DNA of 64,000 nucleotides from [Zimmermannella] alba NBRC 15616 (GTDB lineage Bacteria; Actinomycetota; Actinomycetes; Actinomycetales; Microbacteriaceae). The translations under genes and the position numbers were made by a program. This document shows, piece by piece, positions 25,574-34,375 of this stretch (the stretch's first letter is position 1; every line of letters starts with the position of its first letter). The notes beneath the pieces were generated by a model, which was not told the origin of the DNA, did not search any database, and saw nothing but the letters and a program-made list of their open reading frames with translations. Location of the stretch: the NCBI RefSeq assembly GCF_001570905.1, contig NZ_BCSO01000002.1:1-64000 (forward strand), given 5' to 3'.

Positions 25574-26725
25574 GTGACAGTGGGTGGCGATGGCGCCGAA
25601 TTCACGCTCCCAGATGGGACGTCGATTCGCGCACTCCCTAAGGTGTCGCTCCACGATCATCTTGATGGCGGCCTCCGACCCGACACGATCCTCGAGCTCG
25701 CTGATGCGATTGGCCTTGAGTTGCCCGCAGACAACGCGCCCGCGCTGGCGTCGTGGTTTGCTGGGCAGTCCGACTCGGGCTCGCTCGTCGAATACTTGAA
25801 GACGTTTCAGGTGACCACGGCCGTCATGCAGACTCGCAAGGGTCTCACGCGTGCCGCCCGCGACTTCGTACTCGATCTCGCTGACGACGGCGTGCTCTAC
25901 GGCGAGGTGCGCTGGGCGCCGGAGCAGCACCTCACGCGCGGCCTCACGCTCGATGAGACGGTCGAAGCGGTGCAGGATGGCCTTGAAGCTGGCGTCGATG
26001 AGGTGCGTGCGAGCGGCCGCATCATCCGCGTCGGGCAGCTGCTCGCTGCGATGCGTCACGCGGGCGATGGCCGCGAGATCGCCGAGCTTGCCATCCGCCA
26101 CCGTGGTCGTGGCGTTGTCGGATTCGACATCGCCGGCCCGGAGGACGGCTTCCCGCCGTCGCTGCAGCAGCCGGCCTTTGATCTCCTCCGCGACGCGCTC
26201 ATGCCGTGCACCGTCCACGCGGGCGAAGCAGCTGGCCTTGACTCCATCCGTGGCGCCCTGGTCGACGCTCGTGCCCTCCGGCTCGGGCACGGTGTTCGCA
26301 TCGCCGAAGACCTCGAGGTGGAGGCGCTCCCGGACGGTGAACCGGGGGGCTTTGTGACGCTCGGCCCGCTCGCCCAGTGGGTAAAGGACCGCCGCATCCC
26401 GCTCGAGCTCTCGCCGTCCTCGAACCTGCAGACGGGCGCGATTGCCCAGTGGGGTGAGACGCTCGACGCGCACCCCTTCGACATCCTGTACCAGCTCGGT
26501 TTCACCGTCACGGTGAACACCGACAACCGGCTCCAGTCGAACACCTCGCTGACGCGCGAGCTGTCGCTGCTTGCGGACACCTTCGACTACACGATCGAAG
26601 ACCTGCAGGACTTCCAGCAGAACGCTGCTGAAGCTGCCTTCCTCCCGGTCGAAGATCGCGAAGAACTCGCGGATCTCATCACGGAGGGCTTTGCCGAGGC
26701 CATTGCGCAGGGGGCTGCACGATGA
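25574..26725 (+). CDS. add: Adenosine deaminase
   Basis: 383 residues from GTG 25574 with AGGGAGAA upstream. Converts adenosine/deoxyadenosine to inosine/deoxyinosine. TIM-barrel metal site: SLHDHLDGGL (HxH), TVHAGEA (His and Glu region), LRLGHGVRIAED and VNTDNRLQSNTSL (catalytic/metal Asp). It extends the salvage pathway to purines; inosine can then go to the nucleoside phosphorylase encoded at 29 kb. ATGA overlap with the following EIIA gene shows tight coupling. Confidence 0.95.
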   Translation: MTVGGDGAEFTLPDGTSIRALPKVSLHDHLDGGLRPDTILELADAIGLELPADNAPALASWFAGQSDSGSLVEYLKTFQVTTAVMQTRKGLTRAARDFVLDLADDGVLYGEVRWAPEQHLTRGLTLDETVEAVQDGLEAGVDEVRASGRIIRVGQLLAAMRHAGDGREIAELAIRHRGRGVVGFDIAGPEDGFPPSLQQPAFDLLRDALMPCTVHAGEAAGLDSIRGALVDARALRLGHGVRIAEDLEVEALPDGEPGGFVTLGPLAQWVKDRRIPLELSPSSNLQTGAIAQWGETLDAHPFDILYQLGFTVTVNTDNRLQSNTSLTRELSLLADTFDYTIEDLQDFQQNAAEAAFLPVEDREELADLITEGFAEAIAQGAAR

Positions 26726-27216
26726 GGCCCGAAACTGCGCCGGTCCCGCTGCATTTTGACGCCTCGTGCGTTGCACTGGGGGTCAAGCTCGAGAGCTGGA
26801 AGGACGCCGTCCGCTACGTCGGTGACATGCTCAGCGAGCGTGGCTTTGCGACGCCCGCCTACTCGGACCACATGATCCAGGTCATCGAGCAGTTCGGGCC
26901 GTACATCGTCATCGCGCCCGGCATTGCGCTCGTGCACGCGCGCCCGGGCCGCGACACGCTCCAGAACGGCATGGCCGCGATCGTCATCCCTGAGGGTGTT
27001 GACTTTGGCCACTCGCGCTTCGACCCGGTGCGCCTCGTGCTTGGTGTGGCCCTCACGCGCTCGGAGGACCACCTCACGGTCGTCGCCTCGATCGCGAATG
27101 CGGTCGACCAGGGTGGTGTGCTTGAGCGGGCGCTCGCGACGACCGATCCACAGGAGTTTGTGGACCGGTTCGTCGCTCGTCACCCCACGCTTGACGTGGC
27201 GTCTGCCTCGAACTGA
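26722..27216 (+). CDS. PTS EIIA-domain protein, ascorbate type
   Basis: 164 residues. The central IVIAPGIALVHARPG carries the phosphorylatable His72, followed by EGVDFGHSRFDPVRLVLGVA, matching UlaC-type EIIA domains. It would accept phosphate from HPr. No EIIB or EIIC gene is nearby; instead it is coupled by ATGA overlap to add. It may be an orphan EIIA with a regulatory role over nucleoside salvage, or serve a permease encoded elsewhere. Identity of the domain is clear; the role is open. Confidence 0.85.
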   Translation: MRPETAPVPLHFDASCVALGVKLESWKDAVRYVGDMLSERGFATPAYSDHMIQVIEQFGPYIVIAPGIALVHARPGRDTLQNGMAAIVIPEGVDFGHSRFDPVRLVLGVALTRSEDHLTVVASIANAVDQGGVLERALATTDPQEFVDRFVARHPTLDVASASN

Positions 27217-27240
27217 GCGTCCGCTACGTGAGCGCGCCCG

Positions 27241-28977
27241 CTAGCTGAGCTCGGTGAGCAGCTCCGCCATCGCGTTCGCGGCGCGACTTGAGGCAGCACG
27301 TGCCGTCGCCGAACGCTCGGCCGCCGTACCTTCGGTGCCGACAGCATCCACGTAGCACTTGATCTTCGGCTCGGTGCCCGAGGGGCGCACCATGACGCGC
27401 GTGCCGTCCGCGAGACGGAGGCGGATGATGTCTTTGCCGATCTCTTCCGCGCTGGTCACCGTGATGCCTTCGAGCATGGTCGGGAGCGCGCCGCGCAGCT
27501 TCGTCATAACGGCCGGGATGTCGCTCACGCGCTCGAAGCGGACCGACTTCTGTACCGACACGAAGGAGCCAAAACGCTCAGCGAATTCGGCATCAAGGTC
27601 GCGAATCGTGCGGCCTTCGGCGGCGAGCTGCATCGCCATTTCGAGGATCGCGACGGAGGCGGAAATACCGTCCTTGTCACGGACCGACTCCGGGTTCACG
27701 AGGTAGCCGAGTGCTTCCTCGTAGCCGTAGACGATGCCCTCAGCGCGCGAAATCCACTTGAAACCGGTGAGCGTCTCCGCGTAGCCGAGGCCGTAGGCGG
27801 CTGCCACCTCCGAGAGGGCGGGGGAGGAGACGAGCGAGGTCGCGAGCGTTGCACCAGCGGTCTCGCCACGTGCTTCAAGCTGCTTTGCGGCACGCCAGCC
27901 GAGGAGCTTGCCGATGTCGTTGCCACCGAGGCGCTCCCAGGCGCCGTCGGAGTTGCGCAGCGCCACTGCGAGGCGGTCGGCATCCGGGTCGTGCGCGATG
28001 ATGATGTCGGCGCTCGTGCGCTCTGCCGCCGCGAAGGCGAGGTCGAGGGCGCCCGGCTCTTCCGGGTTCGGGAAGTCAACCGTCGGGAAGGAGCCATCAG
28101 GCTGAATCTGCTCGTCCACGACGACCGGGTCCGGGATGCCGAGCGTCGCGAGCACCTTCTGGAAGGTCTCCCACCCGACGCCGTGCATGGGCGTGTAGAC
28201 GACTTTGAGGGGCTGCACCTCGCCCTGGAAGACGCGGGCGGTTGCCGCCACGTAGGCGTCGATGAGCGACTCGGGTGCGATCTGGTAGTCGTTCGAGCGG
28301 GGCAGCTCGTTCACGAGCTCCTCGTTCGCGACGCGGTCGATGCACGCGGCAATCTCAGCATCCGCAGGCGAGACAATCTGCGAACCGTCGTCGGTACCGC
28401 CGAGGTACACCTTGTAGCCGTTGTCCCACTTCGGGTTGTGGGATGCGGTGACCATGACCCCGGCCGAGGCGCCGAGCTCGCGCACGGCGAAGGCGAGCAC
28501 CGGGGTTGGGAGCAGGCGCGGCAGGAGCGTCGCTTGGACGCCGGCAGCCTGCATGAGTTCGGCGGTGTCGCGGGCGTACCGCTCCGAGTTGATGCGGGCG
28601 TCGTAGCCGATGACGATGCTCGGCCGGCCCGTGCCGTCGCGTTCAGCTCGCGCGAGGAGGTACTCGGCGAAGCCGCGCGCAGCCTGGGCGACAAGCACAC
28701 GGTTCATGCGGTTCGTGCCAGCACCCTGGCGGCCGCGGAGGCCTGCGGTACCGAATGCGAGGCGCGTGCCGAAGCGGTCTTCGAGGTCGCGCCATGCGGC
28801 TGCGGCCTCGCCGGGGGTTTCCGGCGTGATGTCATCCTGCACGCTCGTCGGATCACCCGCGGCAGCAAGGATGGCGGAGAGTTCGACGCGCGTGACCTCG
28901 TCGGGGTCCTGCGCGAGCCAGCGCTCAGCGGCGTGCCGAAGCGCGACCTGGCGCTGACGGTTGATCGCGGCGATCAC
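27241..28977 (-). CDS. Phospho-sugar mutase (phosphopentomutase/phosphoglucomutase-like)
   Basis: 578 residues, alpha-D-phosphohexomutase superfamily. RLAFGTAGLRGRQGAG near residue 80, active-site VTASHNPKWDNGYK (phospho-Ser near residue 178), metal loop HDPDADRLAVAL and C-terminal VRPSGTEPKIKCY. Actinobacterial enzymes of this length act on hexose- or pentose-1-phosphates. Coupling to purine nucleoside phosphorylase (GTGA overlap) suggests conversion of (deoxy)ribose-1-phosphate to the 5-phosphate. The GTG at 28977 is set by this overlap. Convergent with the EIIA gene, 24 bp apart. Confidence 0.9.
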   Translation of the reverse strand: MIAAINRQRQVALRHAAERWLAQDPDEVTRVELSAILAAAGDPTSVQDDITPETPGEAAAAWRDLEDRFGTRLAFGTAGLRGRQGAGTNRMNRVLVAQAARGFAEYLLARAERDGTGRPSIVIGYDARINSERYARDTAELMQAAGVQATLLPRLLPTPVLAFAVRELGASAGVMVTASHNPKWDNGYKVYLGGTDDGSQIVSPADAEIAACIDRVANEELVNELPRSNDYQIAPESLIDAYVAATARVFQGEVQPLKVVYTPMHGVGWETFQKVLATLGIPDPVVVDEQIQPDGSFPTVDFPNPEEPGALDLAFAAAERTSADIIIAHDPDADRLAVALRNSDGAWERLGGNDIGKLLGWRAAKQLEARGETAGATLATSLVSSPALSEVAAAYGLGYAETLTGFKWISRAEGIVYGYEEALGYLVNPESVRDKDGISASVAILEMAMQLAAEGRTIRDLDAEFAERFGSFVSVQKSVRFERVSDIPAVMTKLRGALPTMLEGITVTSAEEIGKDIIRLRLADGTRVMVRPSGTEPKIKCYVDAVGTEGTAAERSATARAASSRAANAMAELLTELS

Positions 28978-29807
28978 GAGATCTTCACCACCACGTCGGC
29001 AATGAAGCGCGCGAGTTCACCCTCCGCCTTCTTGCCCTCTTCGATGACTTCTTCGTGGCTGAGCGGCTGACCGGTGACGCCAGCGGCCGAGTTTGTGATG
29101 AGCGAGCAGCCGAGGACTTCCATCCCAGCCCGGCGGGCAGCGATCGCTTCGAGCGCGGTCGACATGCCGACGATGTCGCCGCCCATCGCGCGAGCCATGC
29201 GCACCTCAGCGGGCGTCTCGTAGTGGGGGCCACGGAACTGGACGTAGACGCCCTCATCCATGCCGGGACGAACCTCGCGTGCGATCTCGCGGAGGCGCTC
29301 CGAGTAGAGGTCGGTGAGGTCGATGAAGGTTGCGCCCTCGAGCGGTGAGTCGGCCGTGAGGTTGATGTGGTCGGAGATGAGGACGGGCGTGCCGGGGCCC
29401 CACTCGGGACGGACACCGCCTGCACCGTTCGTGAGGACCATGACCTTGGCGCCCGCGGCTGCTGCTGTGCGGACCGAGTGGACGACGCGGCGGACGCCGT
29501 GGCCTTCGTAGTAGTGGGTGCGGGCACCGATCACGAGTGCGTGCTTGCCGTTGGGGAGGCGGATGGAGCGGATCGTGCCGACGTGCCCCTCAAGTGCGGG
29601 CTTCGAGAAGCCAGGGACCTCGGTGGCGGGGATGACGGCGACCTCGTCGCCCATGAGCTCAGCGGCCTTGCTCCAGCCGGAACCAAGCGTGAGGGCAATG
29701 TCGTGCTGCGCGACTCCGGTGCGGTCTGCGATGACGTCGGCTGCCTGGCGAGCGATCTCGAAGGGATCTGCCTTCGGGTCCTCGAGGGGGTGTGCATACT
29801 CGGACAT
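28974..29807 (-). CDS. punA: Purine-nucleoside phosphorylase (trimeric type)
   Basis: 277 residues from ATG 29807 (MSEYAHPLEDPK). Splits inosine/guanosine with phosphate into base and ribose-1-phosphate. Landmarks: ALTLGSGWSKAAEL (phosphate loop), GARTHYYEGHGVRRVV, VLTNGAGGVRPEWGPG, GPHYETPAEVRMAR and a base-site ITNSAAGVTGQPL, typical of low-molecular-mass trimeric PNPs. The start is chosen from -10 TACGCT located 7 nt upstream; ATG 29813 is a less likely alternative. Completes purine salvage with add and the mutase. Confidence 0.93.
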   Translation of the reverse strand: MSEYAHPLEDPKADPFEIARQAADVIADRTGVAQHDIALTLGSGWSKAAELMGDEVAVIPATEVPGFSKPALEGHVGTIRSIRLPNGKHALVIGARTHYYEGHGVRRVVHSVRTAAAAGAKVMVLTNGAGGVRPEWGPGTPVLISDHINLTADSPLEGATFIDLTDLYSERLREIAREVRPGMDEGVYVQFRGPHYETPAEVRMARAMGGDIVGMSTALEAIAARRAGMEVLGCSLITNSAAGVTGQPLSHEEVIEEGKKAEGELARFIADVVVKIS

Positions 29808-29814
29808 GGTCATC

Positions 29815-29820
29815 AGCGTA
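29815..29820 (-). promoter_or_regulatory. -10 box of punA (leaderless)
   Basis: TACGCT, 7 nt before the ATG at 29807. Confidence 0.45.
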
Positions 29821-29901
29821 GTAGGCCGTGCTGAGGATGCCCCTTCCAGTTTGAGGTTGGTTCCCGCTGTCCTGAGTTGGCGGCGTTCAGACTGGCCCGG
29901 C

Positions 29902-31347
29902 ATGATGGAAGCCATGGCTGAGAAGACTCCCCGTAAGCATCGCATTGCCGTTATTGGTGGCGGCCCCGGTGGCTATGAGGCGGCCCTGCGCGGTGCCGAA
30001 CTCGGAGCCGAGGTCACCCTCGTCGAACATCACGGAGTTGGTGGCAACGCCGTGCTCACGGATGTCGTCCCCTCGAAGACGCTTATTTCGGCGGCTGAGG
30101 TCGCCTCGCACATGGCAACGGCCGGGGAGCTTGGCGTCCAGTTCTTTGCCCGCGACGACAAGGACCGTCCGCTGCGTCCGGACATTGCGGTGAACTTCAC
30201 GAAGCTCAACCAGCGCATCCGCCGTCTCGCGCAGAAGCAGTCGGATGACATGCTCGCCTCGCTCAAGCGTCACGGTGTCACGGTTGTGCAGGGCCGCGGC
30301 CGCCTCGACGGCCCCAACACGGTCATCGTCGACTCGGGCCCGAAGAGCAAGGAATTTGACCACATTGAGGCTGACACGATGATCGTGTCGGTGGGTGCGA
30401 GCCCGCGTGAGCTTCCCTCGGCGAAGCCCGACGGTGAGCGCATCCTCACCTGGAAGCAACTCTACAGCCTCACCGAGATGCCGGAGCACCTCATCGTGGT
30501 CGGCTCGGGTGTGACCGGTGCCGAGTTTGCTTCTGCCTACCGCCTCCTCGGCAGCGAGGTCACGCTCATCTCGAGCCGCGACCGCGTGCTCCCGGGTGAA
30601 GACGCGGACGCTGCGGATGTCATTGAAGAGGTCTTCAAGCGCAACGGCATGAACGTCGTCTCCGGTCAGCGTGCTGAGAAGGTCGTGCGCGACGGCGATG
30701 AGGTCGTGGCGACGCTCTCGGACGGCCGTGAGATCCGCGGTTCGCACTGCCTCATGGCGGTCGGTTCCATCCCGAACACGAAGGACATCGGGCTGGAATC
30801 GGCGGGCGTTGAACTCACCGAGTCGGGCCACATTGTCGTGAACCGTGTGGCGCGCACCTCGGTGCCGAACATTTACGCTGCCGGTGACTGCACGAGCTTC
30901 TTCCCGCTCGCATCGGTCGCATCGGCGCAGGGCCGCGCCGCGGTGTTCCACGCGCTCGGTGACGAGGTCCGTCCGATCAACCTTCGCAATGTTGCCTCGA
31001 ACGTGTTCACCTACCCGGAGATCGCGACGGTCGGCTGGCAGCAGTCGGCGGTTGAGGATGGCACGCGTCAGGGTCGCGTCGCGAAGTTCTCGCTCGAGCA
31101 GAACCCGCGCGCGAAGATGCAGGAGTTCAAGGACGGCTTCGTGAAGATCATCGCCGGCAATGACCTCGGCACGATTATCGGTGCGGTCGTCGTGGCGCCG
31201 CGTGCGTCGGAACTCATCCTCCCGCTGTCGCTCGCGATCGAGCAGCGTCTCACGGTGGACCAGTTCGCTCGTGCCTGGGCTGCCTACCCGTCGCTTTCGG
31301 GCTCGATCGTGGACCTCGCTCGCTCCATGCACATGCCGCAGGAGTAG
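29902..31347 (+). CDS. lpdA: NAD(P)H-quinone dehydrogenase, LpdA-like
   Basis: About 481 residues; starts at 29902, 29905 or 29914 are possible. Pyridine nucleotide-disulfide oxidoreductase fold: FAD motif IAVIGGGPGGYEAALRGAEL, NAD motif LIVVGSGVTGAEFASAY, second FAD motif IYAAGDCTSFFPLASVA and a dimerisation domain. The redox-disulfide position reads GVGGNAVLTDVVPSKTL, without the two cysteines of true lipoamide dehydrogenases, as in mycobacterial LpdA (Rv3303c), which reduces quinones. It is divergent from punA across about 95 bp. Confidence 0.88.
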   Translation: MMEAMAEKTPRKHRIAVIGGGPGGYEAALRGAELGAEVTLVEHHGVGGNAVLTDVVPSKTLISAAEVASHMATAGELGVQFFARDDKDRPLRPDIAVNFTKLNQRIRRLAQKQSDDMLASLKRHGVTVVQGRGRLDGPNTVIVDSGPKSKEFDHIEADTMIVSVGASPRELPSAKPDGERILTWKQLYSLTEMPEHLIVVGSGVTGAEFASAYRLLGSEVTLISSRDRVLPGEDADAADVIEEVFKRNGMNVVSGQRAEKVVRDGDEVVATLSDGREIRGSHCLMAVGSIPNTKDIGLESAGVELTESGHIVVNRVARTSVPNIYAAGDCTSFFPLASVASAQGRAAVFHALGDEVRPINLRNVASNVFTYPEIATVGWQQSAVEDGTRQGRVAKFSLEQNPRAKMQEFKDGFVKIIAGNDLGTIIGAVVVAPRASELILPLSLAIEQRLTVDQFARAWAAYPSLSGSIVDLARSMHMPQE

Positions 31348-31371
31348 ACGCTGGGTGTGTCTCCCAGAGTC
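31347..31371 (+). terminator. Hairpin after lpdA
   Basis: GAC-g-CTGGG and CCCAG-a-GTC form an interrupted 8-bp stem directly at the lpdA stop. Confidence 0.4.
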
Positions 31372-31433
31372 GGCTTGATACGGTCAATTCAATCTTTCAA
31401 CGATTCTGTGAGAGAGATTGGAGTTAATCCAGT

Positions 31434-31616
31434 ATGGGCGTGACTTGGGTTATACGAGGATTTCTTGCTGGAGTTCTTATTGCGTTGGCGAGCGTTTCAA
31501 TGCAAAGGACAGAATGGCCGTGGAACTTTGTGCTTGTAATCGGCTTGATTGCCGTCACGGCTGTTGTGTGGGCCCTCGGTCGGCGCATTTCAGCTGGCGA
31601 TCGTCAGAGTAAATAA
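31434..31616 (+). CDS. Small two-helix membrane protein
   Basis: 60 residues, MGVTWVIRGFLAGVLIALAS followed by a second hydrophobic stretch FVLVIGLIAVTAVVWALG and a basic tail. GGAG lies about 10 nt upstream. Base composition is visibly lower in GC than its surroundings (27 of 60 GC in 31441-31500, against about 70% in housekeeping neighbours). Third-position choice is unlike the flanking genes, suggesting acquired DNA. No family recognised. It lies just upstream of a broken exported-protein gene and could be its partner (for example immunity to a bacteriocin-like product); this is speculation. Confidence 0.5.
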   Translation: MGVTWVIRGFLAGVLIALASVSMQRTEWPWNFVLVIGLIAVTAVVWALGRRISAGDRQSK

Positions 31617-31750
31617 AGCCTCTGCGTGTCAAGGTCTCGCGTGAGGACGCGGTCTCTTCCCAGGGGGATCCGGTGGTGATTCTCAGTTCTGTTCTCGAGT
31701 CTGAGGTCGTTCGCTGTTCAATCCCATTGGTGGGGAAGGAATTGAGGTAC

Positions 31751-32329
31751 ATGCGTCTCAGAAATCTTGTTGCTCTTGTGGCTGCTTCAATCATCGGCCT
31801 CATTGGGCTGACGTGCGGGGGGAGGACAAGCTCAGGCTGATCCGATGCCGTCTCAAAGTCAAAGTCACACTCAAGAAGAAAACAGTCATGGTTTGACCGT
31901 CTTGGCGGCAAGTGCAACTGGGGAATTTGCAACGCTCTCAGTTGTGGACGGGGAAGTCTCACGAAGCGGTGAGAGCGTGCGTATCCTTAGGGGCGGTGTA
32001 GAACAAAGTTGCCGGATGTTATCACTGTTGATGGCATCCAATATGACGTCACATATGACATCCTTGATGCTCATACCTTCACCCTCTCCGCAGCTGCTGC
32101 TGAGCAAGCGACCGTAACGAACGATCTCTCTTTGCGGAGCAATTGGGACGGCAGTTGGGATCAGTGCGTCAGTGGTGCTGCCGTCAAGGGAGGCCTCACA
32201 AGCGGTATTGTGACGTTTTTGCTCAGCGGGCCAGCCGCTGCAGTCACAGCGGCGGCTGCGGGCATGATCGGCTCAGGAGTTGTGTCTATGCTCTCCGAGT
32301 GTTGGGGCAAGCCGTTCACACAGCCTTAG
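31751..32329 (+). pseudogene. Exported small protein, disrupted by two compensating frameshifts
   Basis: ATG 31751 follows GAGG and opens a signal-peptide-like MRLRNLVALVAASIIGLIGL, but the frame ends at 31840. Removing one G from the G6 run at 31817-31822 restores GGGQAQADPMPSQ, with a plausible signal-peptidase site after AQA. That frame runs to near 32000, where adding one base at the A-run 32005-32007 joins EQ(K)LPDVITVDGIQYDV. The last frame reads on through NLSLRSNWDGSWDQCVSG-like sequence to a Gly/Ala-rich hydrophobic end (GPAAAVTAAAAGMIGSG) and TAG at 32329. The repaired product is about 192 residues. Low GC, family unrecognised, bacteriocin-like in general build only. Sequencing error cannot be excluded. 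Confidence 0.6.
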
Positions 32330-32349
32330 GGAGGTCGCTCTCCCCGCGC

Positions 32350-32407
32350 CTTAGGTCGTAGTTGTGCCCCTAGGTATCGCCACCTAGGGGCACAACTGCG
32401 ACCTAAG
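32350..32407. terminator. 26-bp-arm inverted repeat between convergent genes
   Basis: Arms 32350-32375 and 32382-32407 are complementary except for one G-T position; the loop is 6 nt (ATCGCC). The outer edges read CTTAGGTCG and CGACCTAAG, the inner edges CCCCTAGGT and ACCTAGGGG. No T-run follows on either strand. It may serve as a bidirectional terminator, but arm length and lower GC suggest a mobile REP-like or MITE-like palindrome at the border of the islet. Confidence 0.7.
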
Positions 32408-32424
32408 CTGATTGGGGCGGCGGG

Positions 32425-34206
<1,782 letters not shown>

Positions 34207-34375
34207 AAGCAGTCACTCTACTGCGTCAAAGCGTCTTCTTTTTGGCGCGCTTCAACAAAGTCATGCCGACATCCATTGTGAAAACCTCAAAAGGAGATGT
34301 GGTTCCATCTCTGGCACGATGCGGCGGTGCTCGCGCATGGCAGGCGAGGTGGAGGCGACGAATTACCCTTGTTTT

